From a virus: DNA of 34,678 nucleotides. Positions 22,575-30,037 of the stretch are shown piece after piece; the stretch's first letter is position 1; each line of letters opens with the position of its first letter. Below the pieces are notes generated by a model. It was not told where the DNA came from. It saw only the letters and a list, made by a program, of their open reading frames with translations, and searched no databases. The stretch is taken from positions 1 through 34,678 of IMG/VR virus record IMGVR_UViG_3300042475_001358. One strand, given 5' to 3'. The position numbers were made by a program, and so were the translations under genes.

Positions 22575-23606
22575 TCAGAGAGCCGAGCAGGCGGACTCGA
22601 TACGGACCATCCAGTTTTCGTTCAAGCGCACAGCGTTCTTGTAGAAGTTGGCGCCGACGTAACCGAACTGGCCCATCGGGTTGGCGTGCGTGATCTGCTT
22701 GGCGGGCAAGTAGATCGGCTCGATTGCGCCCATACCCTTGAGAGCGACCTGGCCCCATGCCTCTTGTGCAACGACCATGGTCGGGTACACGTCAGCAGTG
22801 GTGCCGGTGGTGCCACCGTTGGACAGGAACGTGCCTGCCGTGATGGTGCCGCCCGCAGCGAGGAAGGGCTTGAAGTAGGGGCTGGTGATGACGCGGAAGC
22901 GCTCGACAGCACCGATCTCGCGCTCATGCACGGGCTTTTGCGAGCCGTACTTGGCGACAGGAACGAAGCCGGTGAGGTTACGGAAGTCGGCTTCCATGTC
23001 GGTGTGGATGAACACGAGGTAGCCAGGCTCGATCGCGCTGGTGCCGTAGTTCACCGAAGCGGCAAGCTTCTCGGTCACGAGCTGAGCAAACGCGCTCTCG
23101 AGCTGACGGGCAGCCTGGCGAAGCTTGTTCAGGGTGATCGCGGTGTTGACCGAGGTGCGGGCCGTGCCGTTGGAGTACACGACGTTGGTGCCACCACGAA
23201 CCACGCCGTAGGCGATGAGCTCTTCCAGGCTGGCCATGTGCTCGCCAACGAGCTTGATCATGTCAGCGGGGATGTCGTCCTCGTACATGGCTTCGGCCTT
23301 GCGCGAGAGCTTCATCAGCACGCCGTACTGCTGCAGGGTGACCTGCACGTCCTGGTAAGTGATGGTGCGCGAGCCAGGGGTCACGCCTTCCTGGAGGAGG
23401 TAGTTGCTGGCGGTGATGTTGGGCGCGCCATTCGAGCCTGCGTCGATAGGAAGAGCCCGGCGGAACACGACCGTATCGGTCTTGTTCTGGGGGATCTGCT
23501 TCTGCATGCCGAAGGTGGAGAGCACTTTGATGGGCATGGCGTGCTTGAGCATTTCACGCTCAGCCATGATGAGGTTCCGCGAAGGAACTAGGGAGTAGGT
23601 TTGCAT
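22575..23606 (-). CDS. Major capsid protein, N4-gp56 family-like (343 aa)
   Basis: Diagnostic features are an early LVPSRNLIMAEREMLKHA segment, a FRRALP..DA segment, a glycine-rich loop with LLQEGVTPGSRTITYQDVQV, then LQQYG..M.LSRKAE. The C-terminal half contains GYLVFIHTDMEADFR and VPVAKYGS, as in the N4-gp56 capsid family with the HK97 fold. Length is typical. I chose ATG at 23606 over an in-frame TTG at 23612 because AAAGG is correctly spaced. It follows the scaffold gene and precedes the decoration-like gene. Confidence 0.9.
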   Translation of the reverse strand: MQTYSLVPSRNLIMAEREMLKHAMPIKVLSTFGMQKQIPQNKTDTVVFRRALPIDAGSNGAPNITASNYLLQEGVTPGSRTITYQDVQVTLQQYGVLMKLSRKAEAMYEDDIPADMIKLVGEHMASLEELIAYGVVRGGTNVVYSNGTARTSVNTAITLNKLRQAARQLESAFAQLVTEKLAASVNYGTSAIEPGYLVFIHTDMEADFRNLTGFVPVAKYGSQKPVHEREIGAVERFRVITSPYFKPFLAAGGTITAGTFLSNGGTTGTTADVYPTMVVAQEAWGQVALKGMGAIEPIYLPAKQITHANPMGQFGYVGANFYKNAVRLNENWMVRIESACSAL

Positions 23607-23612
23607 GATCAA

Positions 23613-24524
23613 TTACCTTTTCTGTCGATCAAGTTCGTCCAAATAGCTCCAGTACTCTTGGGGCGTCATTTCCTCGACGGGCTTCGTGCGAGTGCCACCC
23701 CCGCTTCGCCCTGTGGGCAATGCGGCTGCAGAGTTCAGGCGCTGCGTTCGTTGGTTTGACGCTGACTTCTGGGCATCGCTATGCAAGTCCAAGAGCCGCA
23801 CTGCATCCTGCGGGCTATCGCTCGCCGCAAGGAGTTGCACTTCTCTGGCTTGGCGCTGTAGCCAACCCACAAATTCAGGCGTCCGTACACGTTCCTGCCA
23901 ACCCGGATGCCGGATCTCGACGGCCATCTCCGAACGAAGCCGGGCGATTTCGTCAGGCGTGACGCCTGGCGCTTGTTGAGCGGGCTGCTGAGACTGCTGC
24001 GCGATCTTCTGCTCCAGCATGCTCAGTCGCTCGTTCAGAGCGCTTTCCATCGCATCGGCGAACTCGGGGTAGTCCGCTTTCAATCTGGCCATGGCCTCGG
24101 GGTTCTTCTGCGCATCACGAATCTCGTTCGCGCTTGGAGCCTCTCCGCCTTTGGAGGCGACCTGTTGGGCCGTCTGGAGCTGCTGCTTCAGTTGGCTTCC
24201 CAGTCCACCAATGTGGCCCTCGGCATTCCGAAGTCGTTGCGTCAGTTGAGTCACGGTCTCCGTTTGCGTACGGAGCATCGACTCAAGCCCGGCGATCTTG
24301 TCCAGCAAGGACGAATCACCCTGCGGCACCTGGTCTTCGCTACCCTTGATTGCGTCGGCCGCATCAGCATTGTGATTGTCGGCGGGCGCTGGGTTGGCGG
24401 CCTCGGTCGGGTTGTCCTGCTTCTCAGGCGCGGGCGGCGTGGCTCTGCCAGCATCCTCTGCCTCGAGTTGATCCCAGATTTTCTGTGCTTCTACTAGCGG
24501 ATTGACTTGGTCCTGTACGTTCAT
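23613..24524 (-). CDS. Capsid scaffolding protein (303 aa)
   Basis: The protein is highly polar, helical and Gln/Glu/Ala-rich, with a disordered acidic N-terminal region. Residues 65-105 form a coiled coil (LLDKIAGLESMLRTQTETVT). The C-terminus is basic/polar and ends EYWSYLDELDRQKR. This composition and its position between portal and capsid genes are typical of scaffolds that guide procapsid assembly. It overlaps the preceding small gene by 4 bp. Confidence 0.8.
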   Translation of the reverse strand: MNVQDQVNPLVEAQKIWDQLEAEDAGRATPPAPEKQDNPTEAANPAPADNHNADAADAIKGSEDQVPQGDSSLLDKIAGLESMLRTQTETVTQLTQRLRNAEGHIGGLGSQLKQQLQTAQQVASKGGEAPSANEIRDAQKNPEAMARLKADYPEFADAMESALNERLSMLEQKIAQQSQQPAQQAPGVTPDEIARLRSEMAVEIRHPGWQERVRTPEFVGWLQRQAREVQLLAASDSPQDAVRLLDLHSDAQKSASNQRTQRLNSAAALPTGRSGGGTRTKPVEEMTPQEYWSYLDELDRQKR

Positions 24525-24793
24525 TCGGTTGTTGTCTCACTCAGGTCTGGCCATTGCTGGCCTGTCTCGACAGCGCCGGAGAGTTCTTCGGGGCTGACCG
24601 CGGGACTCAGGCTCGCGGGATCCGCAAGGCTGAGAATTCGTTTGAGCTCACTGATCTGACCTCTGATCAGGGCCGTTTTGTCTGGTCCGAACGACGGGGT
24701 GTCGTTCATCTCACGAAGCTCCTTGAGTCGATCCTCAAGGGTCTGCGTCAGACGCTTCCACGTTGGCGAGAGGAAGTCCTCGCGTCTCAGCAA
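24521..24793 (-). CDS. Small head-module protein before the scaffold (90 aa)
   Basis: A charged helical N-terminal half (WKRLTQTLEDRLKELREMND) is followed by a polar acidic tail. The best start is TTG at 24793, because GGAG lies 6 nt upstream, directly after the U-tract of a terminator; an ATG at 24709 would give a shorter product. It overlaps the scaffold gene by 4 bp. Small helical proteins in this slot occur in many podoviruses, with unknown function. It is the first gene after the terminator, so it would be the first to sense antitermination. Confidence 0.7.
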   Translation of the reverse strand: MLRREDFLSPTWKRLTQTLEDRLKELREMNDTPSFGPDKTALIRGQISELKRILSLADPASLSPAVSPEELSGAVETGQQWPDLSETTTE

Positions 24794-24803
24794 TCAGGGC
24801 TCC

Positions 24804-24830
24804 AAAAAAAACGGCGCCACTGGGGCGCCG
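24804..24830 (-). terminator. Strong intrinsic terminator between portal and scaffold operons
   Basis: On the minus strand, CGGCGCC-CCAGT-GGCGCCG (7-bp GC stem) is followed by eight T. It lies about 95 nt past the portal stop, and its T-tract abuts the GGAG of the next gene. Confidence 0.92.
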
Positions 24831-24885
24831 AAACAACAGGAGGGGAAAAATGGCTGGGACAGCGATCTTTTGACGCACTGCCCCG
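24804..24885 (-). ncRNA. Putative leader or terminated RNA, about 80 nt
   Basis: This is the span from the predicted start of the 24.9-kb motif promoter to the end of the terminator. It contains the pyrimidine tract UUUUUCCCCUCCUG (complement of 24837-24850), whose CCUCCU matches the anti-Shine-Dalgarno of 16S rRNA. There is no transcribed ORF with a ribosome site. It may be a small RNA or an antiterminated leader. Confidence 0.4.
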
Positions 24886-24891
24886 CCCCGA

Positions 24892-24920
24892 ATAATACAG
24901 CATTGTGATATTGCACGCAA
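24892..24920 (-). promoter_or_regulatory. Sigma70-type promoter with TATCACAATG in the spacer
   Basis: -35 TTGCGT (24915-24920), 17-bp spacer, -10 TATTAT (24892-24897). The motif occupies 24901-24910, 3 bp before the -10. The promoter lies 4 bp past the portal stop codon and fires toward the terminator and the scaffold operon. Confidence 0.65.
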
Positions 24921-24924
24921 TAGA

Positions 24925-27123
24925 TCAGATGCCCGATCCTTGACGCACCTTCAGCGCCGCTTCAGCGTTGAAGATCTGGCGCTCATTATCGATCTTGATG
25001 GCCTCGAGGCGCTCGCGTGCAGCGATCTCCTCGCGCGTGAGCTGCGCATCCTGGTCGAGCTTCACGAGGGTCATGTCACGATTGAGCGAAGCCTCGGTCA
25101 TTGCGATCTCGTACTCGGCCTGCTCGCGCTGCTTGTTGTACTCGACCTGCTGCGCCTGAAGTGCGCGAGCCTCCTTGACGTCGGCGAGCCTGGCCATGTC
25201 GACCTCGGCCTTGATCTGAGCCGCGGCGATGCGCGGATCGCTCGGGGCGCCTTGCTGTGCGGCGGCTTCCATCTCCTGCTTGACCTGGTCCTCGGGCTTC
25301 ATCATCGACTCGGGGTCGACCTTGAACGCCTTGAGGATTGCCTTGAGCTCTTCGCGCTCCTTCAGATGCGGGATGTAGCGCGGATTGTTCGTGATGGCCG
25401 CGAGGTTCAGCAGCGCCTGGTTCTGGATGTCGCGCTCGACCAGTGCGGTGGATCCGCGTGCGTCGACCTCGAAGTCGCCCTTGATCGCAGGATCGGGGTC
25501 GTTGGCCATCTTCCAGTCGTAGTAGCGCTCGAGGTGCGGACGGGTGATGTTGTCGTCGTAGAGCTTCACGCGCTGACGCAGCACCGCATTGGCATTGTTG
25601 TAGAGCATGACCATGCCGCCGACCGTCTCGGGCGCAGAGCCTTTCTCGCCGCCCATGAGTTGCGGCATGCCGGTTTCCATGTCTGCGTACTGCATCGCCG
25701 AGTTGGCGATCGCCAGCAGCTCCTCGAGGTGCGAGGCGAATTCGAAGGTGGTCATCGCTGCACGGACGTCATCGAGCTCGTCCTTGGCCAGCCAGACCTT
25801 GTTCGGGGTGATCTCGTAGCTGCCATTCTGCGGAATGATCATGCCCTTCTTGATCACGATCTGGCCGCCCAGCGACACCCGTCCGTTGTCCATGACCTGG
25901 CGCCATGCGGAGTTGACGACGCGCTGCTGCTGCTCGAGCTCGTCGGGTAGACCGTAGCCGAAGGGCGAGTCATCGCGCTTGCGCCAGCACCAGACATCGA
26001 TCGGCAGCGTCTTGTCCGGTACCCACGAGTCCATGGCGCCAACGACCTTGTCGTTGACGATCACGAGCACGCCGAACTCGACGTCGGTCAGCGGGTCGCC
26101 CGTGCGGCTCGAGAGCATCTCCATCTCTTCGGGCTCGATCTCGCCGTGGTAGGTCCACAGCTCGTAGGAGTCCTCGCGGATCATGTCGCGCACCACCCTA
26201 CCCTCGGCCACGCGCAGGCGCTTGGGCTCCTGGCGCAGCACTTCGCGGATGGCTTCCGCGTCGTAGCCAGGAATGCCCACGAGCTTGCGAAGCTGCTTGC
26301 GGGTCACCATGCGGCGCACAAAAAAGCCTCGGCCGTTCTGGTGGTCGTTGCCGCAGGATGGGTCGAAGAACACATCCCACGGGTCCAGGCGCTCGGAGGC
26401 CGGGACGATCGACTCCTTGATCTGGAGCTCCTGCACGCCGTTTGCGAGCGGCATCCAGACCTTGGCGGTCTGCCGGGCAGGGAATGGACCGTGCAGGATC
26501 ATCGTACCCAGGCGCACGCCATCCTCGATGCCCTTGCGGCATTCGCCGTTGTAGTGGCACTCGGTCAGGCTGTCATCGATCGAGCGCTCCATGCCCTCGC
26601 AGGCTTCCTTGGCGGCCTGCATGATGGCGTCGGCCTCTTCGTTGGCGGTCAGCCCCGTGCGCTGGCCGGTCATCGGATCGACCGTCGGCGTGTTGTTGCC
26701 GACCATGGTGGCCAGCTCGGGCAGCGGCGTGGGCTTCAGTCCCCAGTTGCGATCGTCTACAGGGAACAGGATCTCGCACATGCGTGCGGTCGCCTGATCG
26801 ACCTTCGGGCGCACGATGTTGATCACGACCTTCGAGCGGTTGCCGTCTTGCGCTTTGCGGGCCGGCGGCCCGTTGCGCAGCGTGTTCTCGAATTCGTTCG
26901 GCGTGTTGATGTTGTCGCCGTAGTACAGGTCCGTGTTCTTGCGCCAGCGCTTCTCGACGTCGGTGAGCGTGGCCCTGGCCTGCACCCACTTATCGCGCAT
27001 CTGCGTGAAGGTCGAGTAGAGCCTGTCGAGCTCGGCGCGCTGCATGCTCTCGAATTCGTCTTTGTCGACAAACCGATCGCCGACTTGGTAGGCGAGCTCT
27101 TGGGGGAAATCAGTTGCGTTCAT
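24925..27123 (-). CDS. Portal protein, large P22-like type (732 aa)
   Basis: The N-terminal helical segment (MRDKWVQARATLTDVEKRWR) precedes the conserved YYGDN and SKVVINIVRPKVDQ.TA region seen in P22-like portals. The central domain has a long SERLDPWDVFFDPSC segment and FGYGLPDELEQQQRVVNSAW. The C-terminal 150 residues are a Gln/Ala/Glu coiled coil, as in the barrel of P22-type portals. The length fits this class. I moved the start to ATG 27123, which follows AGGA by 8 nt and the terminase stop by 2 bp. The portal forms the dodecameric DNA gate where the terminase docks. Confidence 0.9.
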   Translation of the reverse strand: MNATDFPQELAYQVGDRFVDKDEFESMQRAELDRLYSTFTQMRDKWVQARATLTDVEKRWRKNTDLYYGDNINTPNEFENTLRNGPPARKAQDGNRSKVVINIVRPKVDQATARMCEILFPVDDRNWGLKPTPLPELATMVGNNTPTVDPMTGQRTGLTANEEADAIMQAAKEACEGMERSIDDSLTECHYNGECRKGIEDGVRLGTMILHGPFPARQTAKVWMPLANGVQELQIKESIVPASERLDPWDVFFDPSCGNDHQNGRGFFVRRMVTRKQLRKLVGIPGYDAEAIREVLRQEPKRLRVAEGRVVRDMIREDSYELWTYHGEIEPEEMEMLSSRTGDPLTDVEFGVLVIVNDKVVGAMDSWVPDKTLPIDVWCWRKRDDSPFGYGLPDELEQQQRVVNSAWRQVMDNGRVSLGGQIVIKKGMIIPQNGSYEITPNKVWLAKDELDDVRAAMTTFEFASHLEELLAIANSAMQYADMETGMPQLMGGEKGSAPETVGGMVMLYNNANAVLRQRVKLYDDNITRPHLERYYDWKMANDPDPAIKGDFEVDARGSTALVERDIQNQALLNLAAITNNPRYIPHLKEREELKAILKAFKVDPESMMKPEDQVKQEMEAAAQQGAPSDPRIAAAQIKAEVDMARLADVKEARALQAQQVEYNKQREQAEYEIAMTEASLNRDMTLVKLDQDAQLTREEIAARERLEAIKIDNERQIFNAEAALKVRQGSGI

Positions 27124-27125
27124 GG

Positions 27126-28643
27126 TCAATATCCTGTTACTTCATCAAGAGCGGCCCAGGCCGCCTGCATGCCGACGGGAACGACCCAGTCATCCGTCTT
27201 CTTGACCGGGTACGCGAAGGTGAGCGCCAGTGAGTCGGCGCGGTCTGGGGATTTGATGCCCCGCTTCTTCGCGTCGTCCTTGCTCTCGATGAGCAGCAGT
27301 CCGCCGCGGTAGTTGTACTGAAGGGCTGTCAGGTCGGTGATCAGGTCGTTGTCGTTGGGGATCGACGCGCCGGTCTTGAGCCACTCGCGAAGGTCGCGCC
27401 ACATGCGGGCGCGTAGGTTGTAGTTCTGGCCGTCGTCCACGCGCAGCGCCGAGTTGACGTCCACGACCATGTCGCCGAAGTCACGGCGCAGCATGTCGGC
27501 CACACCGGCACCGATCCCGATCGTGTCGACCGCAATCTGCGACACGTCGCCGAGTTGGGCGCGGATCTCGTCTTTGGCGCGGCCTGCGACGTCCACGACG
27601 TCGAGCTTGCCGGCCACGATCTGGCGCAGCACCACCCTGCCCTGACGGAAGGTGAAGACGGTCTTGTCGTTGCCGAACCTGGCCACGTCGATGCCCATGA
27701 TCACGGGGCCGTGTGCGATCAGGTCAGCCGGACCCTTGCGGGCTGCAGCCTGCACGATGTCGGAGCCGATGAACGCATTCGAGACCGAGGCGGTGTAGCT
27801 GCGGTCGATCTCCTGCGCGATGACGACCGGGTCGAGCTTGGCCTTCTGCTCTTCGTACCAGGCCTCGTCCTTGCGAGGGTCGTCTCGCCAGTCGAAGATG
27901 AACTTCGGGGTCTTGCCGTCGTGCGCCTTGCGGTAGAACGGGTTGCCCGCACCGTTCGGGGTCGAGACGTAGATTCGGCAGTTGGAGGTCTGCGAGAGCG
28001 CAGCGTCCGCGGCATCCGGCCGCTCGAGGAACGCAGCCTCATCGATGAAGTAGATCGAGGTGCGGTTACCGCGGCCGATGTTGTCGCCTGCCTCGCCGAC
28101 GATGAACGAACCCGACTCCGGGTTCTGGATCTTCATGAAGGGGGCGTGCTTGGTCACGTCCCAGCCGTCGGGCTGGAACTCTCCAGGCAGCATGTCCACG
28201 AACTGGCGAACCTTCCAGAAAAGGCTCGCGGGGTTGCCGATCTGATCGACGTAGTCCTCCTTGCGCGACCCGAACCCGGTGACCGTGCCTTCCTTGAAGA
28301 GCATCATCCACGAGGCAAACGCCACGCATAGCCACGAGACGCCTGCGTCTCGGCTCTTCTCCACGACGCCGTCCTGGCGCTGCAGCCAGCGGGCCAGCAG
28401 CCAGTCGATGAACTCGCGCTGCTTGGGGAAGAGCACAAACGGCACGACCGTACGCAGGCCTCGCTCGGCCAGGCGCGGATCGAACGTCATGCCCCAGTCG
28501 TTGATGAAGTCCGCCGGGTGCCCGGCGTAGTAGTCCTGGAGCCTCGCCACGATCTCGGGCTGCTCGCGCATGCGCTGCAAGCGCTCGACGCGGATCTTGA
28601 AGATCGCCTCGTAGTCGGGGTTGCGCCAGTCGAAGCCTTCCAT
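27126..28643 (-). CDS. terL: Large terminase subunit (505 aa)
   Basis: The ATPase domain has a variant Walker A (VEKSRDAGVSW, residues 94-104) and Walker B IYFIDEAA (D201, E202). The nuclease domain shows GIDVARFGNDKT (D319), AVDTIGIGAG (D373) and KSPDRADSL (D467/D470), the expected acidic metal ligands of the RNase H-like fold. Length is standard. The protein packages DNA through the portal. The gene shares 1 bp with the small terminase stop, and the portal starts 2 bp after it. Confidence 0.95.
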   Translation of the reverse strand: MEGFDWRNPDYEAIFKIRVERLQRMREQPEIVARLQDYYAGHPADFINDWGMTFDPRLAERGLRTVVPFVLFPKQREFIDWLLARWLQRQDGVVEKSRDAGVSWLCVAFASWMMLFKEGTVTGFGSRKEDYVDQIGNPASLFWKVRQFVDMLPGEFQPDGWDVTKHAPFMKIQNPESGSFIVGEAGDNIGRGNRTSIYFIDEAAFLERPDAADAALSQTSNCRIYVSTPNGAGNPFYRKAHDGKTPKFIFDWRDDPRKDEAWYEEQKAKLDPVVIAQEIDRSYTASVSNAFIGSDIVQAAARKGPADLIAHGPVIMGIDVARFGNDKTVFTFRQGRVVLRQIVAGKLDVVDVAGRAKDEIRAQLGDVSQIAVDTIGIGAGVADMLRRDFGDMVVDVNSALRVDDGQNYNLRARMWRDLREWLKTGASIPNDNDLITDLTALQYNYRGGLLLIESKDDAKKRGIKSPDRADSLALTFAYPVKKTDDWVVPVGMQAAWAALDEVTGY

Positions 28644-29134
28644 TACTCGCCCTTGATCAGGCGCTCGTAGGCCTGCTCTGCTGTAAGCGTCAAGTCAGCT
28701 TTGATCTCGAGCGCCCGGCCGTTCTTGCCGGTCAGCTCGACCTTGCTGGTGTCGCCGTACTCGCGTGGGTTGATCTTTGCGGCGACCTTCAGGTGGGTGT
28801 CGATCGCCACGCGGTAGCCCGAGGCGTCGCCCAGTTGCGCCGAGTCACGGCCGAAGTCGATCGCCCGTTCGATGAAGTGGTGCGAGCGCAGGATTGCTGC
28901 GTTCTCGTAGGTCTCGCGCGTCTCCTCCGAGTTCATCAGGATGTCGCGCATGCGCCATCCCTTGATCGGGAACGGCAGGCTGTTGGCGATGCGGTAGAAC
29001 GACTCGCCCTCGACGTACCGATCGAAGATCTCGTCGGCCATCGCAAGCACCTTTTCCTTGGCCTCATCGGAGGCTGCGCGCTTGGGTATGTTGTGCGGCG
29101 CGACTTGTCGCGGCTTCTTCTGAGTCTGGTTCAC
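28643..29134 (-). CDS. terS: Small terminase subunit (163 aa)
   Basis: After a basic tail, residues around 40-75 (IFDRYVEGESFYRIANSLPF) form a helix-turn-helix expected to bind the packaging site. A helical oligomerisation region (AAILRSHHFIERAIDFGRD) and a C-terminal tail end with TLTAEQAYERLIKGE, a common small-terminase ending. GTG at 29134 is the best start: it overlaps the upstream TGA and has AAGGTG before it. It lies directly before the large terminase. Confidence 0.85.
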   Translation of the reverse strand: MNQTQKKPRQVAPHNIPKRAASDEAKEKVLAMADEIFDRYVEGESFYRIANSLPFPIKGWRMRDILMNSEETRETYENAAILRSHHFIERAIDFGRDSAQLGDASGYRVAIDTHLKVAAKINPREYGDTSKVELTGKNGRALEIKADLTLTAEQAYERLIKGE

Positions 29135-29385
29135 CACTTCACCTTGGCGGCCCAATACGCGGCCGACGTCTTGCCTTTCTGAATGTTCTTGGCGTGCCTC
29201 GCCTTGAATGCCTTGTTGCGATCGCTCCCCTCGGGGGAGCCCTTGACGCCCTGCTGGCCGAAGCGGATCAGGCGCGTCTTGCCGTCGACCTTTACCAGCA
29301 CCGCGTGAGACTTCTCGGGATGTCCGGGCGTGCGCTTGGGGCTGTCATAGCCCGCGAACTGCATGCCCCGGTAGATGATCCCCAT
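29131..29385 (-). CDS. Small basic conserved phage protein (84 aa)
   Basis: This is a compact basic protein. A beta-strand pair (HAVLVKVDGKTRLIRFGQQG) is followed by a RNKAFKARHAKN segment and an AAYWAAKVKW ending. A similar RFG...FxARH...YW pattern occurs in small phage proteins near packaging genes, whose role is unknown to me. ATG at 29385 is chosen because it abuts the upstream stop and has AAGAAG before it. It overlaps the small terminase start. Nucleic-acid binding is plausible from charge only. Confidence 0.7.
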   Translation of the reverse strand: MGIIYRGMQFAGYDSPKRTPGHPEKSHAVLVKVDGKTRLIRFGQQGVKGSPEGSDRNKAFKARHAKNIQKGKTSAAYWAAKVKW

Positions 29386-29387
29386 GG

Positions 29388-29555
29388 CTACTTCTTCGCG
29401 GTCTTGGCGGAGTCGCGAAAGGCCTGCGCGGTCGGTGCGCCTGGGGCGCCTGGCTTGCGCATCTTCTCGCCCGAACCCTCGGCGATTCGCTCGCGCTTGG
29501 CGTGAATGTTTGCGTACAGGCCCTGGGCCGTCGCACGATTGATCAGGCCTTTCAT
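29388..29555 (-). CDS. Small basic conserved phage protein (55 aa)
   Basis: A short Lys/Arg-rich chain beginning MKGLINRATAQGLYANIHAK. ATG at 29555 has AGGAG about 6 nt upstream. It is the first gene after the 29.6-kb terminator, 2 bp from the next gene, so it heads the terminase operon. No motif identifies it. The length and lysine-rich tail are normal for such phage proteins. Confidence 0.7.
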   Translation of the reverse strand: MKGLINRATAQGLYANIHAKRERIAEGSGEKMRKPGAPGAPTAQAFRDSAKTAKK

Positions 29556-29633
29556 GGCATCTCCTGCGGGACTGGACCGCGGCATCTCTCGCCGATCGGG
29601 AGACGGGCAACCGGGTCGATCAACCGGGTCCAG

Positions 29634-29661
29634 AAAATAAAAAAGCCGGCTGGTAGCCGGC
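29634..29661 (-). terminator. Intrinsic terminator before the terminase operon
   Basis: On the minus strand, GCCGGC-TACCA-GCCGGC is followed by TTTTTTATTTT. It sits about 74 nt past the stop of the 30037 gene. Confidence 0.9.
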
Positions 29662-29702
29662 AAACCTCATGTTAAGGAGTCAACTTTTGGGCGCAATTAC
29701 CC
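29634..29702 (-). ncRNA. Putative leader or terminated RNA, about 70 nt
   Basis: This spans the predicted transcription start of the 29.7-kb motif promoter to the terminator end. It carries CUCCUUAA (complement of 29672-29679), which contains the 16S rRNA 3'-end sequence CUCCUUA. A small ORF opening at 29670 lacks a ribosome site. It may be a small RNA or an antiterminated leader. Confidence 0.4.
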
Positions 29703-29708
29703 GCGTCA

Positions 29709-29738
29709 AGAATACATCATTGTGATATCCGCGGTCAA
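29709..29738 (-). promoter_or_regulatory. Sigma70-type promoter with TATCACAATG in the spacer
   Basis: -35 TTGACC (29733-29738), 18-bp spacer, -10 TATTCT (29709-29714). The motif lies at 29718-29727, 3 bp before the -10. The -35 overlaps the stop of the previous gene. Confidence 0.65.
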
Positions 29739-30037
29739 TCGATCTCCAGGTCGATGCGCTCGAGCCCCTTGCGCGTCTGCACTGCAAGGTACCTGACCGC
29801 AGTCTGCACGGCTTCGACGTTGGTCTTGAATCCCCATTGGTTCTTGATGTAGACGAGCGAGGCTGCGCCGACGTGGTTGAACTTGGCCAGCACCGCGCGA
29901 CCGCTAGCCCCATTGCGCCACAGCCGCTGGCGCTCGGCGTTGGTCTTCGCCTCGGCCACGCGCGATCGAAAGCCCATGCGCTTGTCGATCGTCTTGTTCA
30001 GCTTTGCAAGGTCCTTGGGGCTGATGAAGTCAGGCAT
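29735..30037 (-). CDS. Small hypothetical phage protein (100 aa)
   Basis: A basic, helical N-terminal half (LAKLNKTIDKRMGFRSRVAE) is followed by an alpha/beta end with VYIKNQWGFKTNVEAVQTAV. ATG at 30037 has AGGA before it and overlaps the previous gene by 8 bp, the coupling typical of this operon. No family is recognised. It closes the operon before the 29.7-kb promoter and terminator. Confidence 0.7.
   Translation of the reverse strand: MPDFISPKDLAKLNKTIDKRMGFRSRVAEAKTNAERQRLWRNGASGRAVLAKFNHVGAASLVYIKNQWGFKTNVEAVQTAVRYLAVQTRKGLERIDLEID

Noticed and set aside
22413-23591. Long open frame on the plus strand (about 390 codons) opposite the capsid gene
   Set aside because: It is antisense to a clearly recognised capsid gene, has no ribosome site, and its His/Val/Leu-rich composition is typical of the complement of a GC-rich gene.
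24838-24872. Plus-strand AGGAGGGG followed by ATG and a 7-codon frame (MAGTAIF)
   Set aside because: Too short to support, and the purine tract is better explained as the complement of the pyrimidine tract in the minus-strand leader.
24787-24903. 38-codon frame starting at the ATG of the motif and running through the terminator to overlap the TTG start of the next gene
   Set aside because: The ATG lies upstream of the -10 box, so it is not on the transcript from that promoter, and it has no ribosome site. The similar 29-codon frame starting at 9332 is rejected for the same reason.
24940-27312. Two long plus-strand frames opposite the portal gene (about 336 and 388 codons)
   Set aside because: Same reasoning: mirror frames of a recognised portal gene, no ribosome sites, and no recognisable domains.
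29620-29670. 16-codon minus-strand frame reading through the 29.6-kb terminator
   Set aside because: No Shine-Dalgarno, and the codons coincide with the terminator stem, so the frame is likely accidental.
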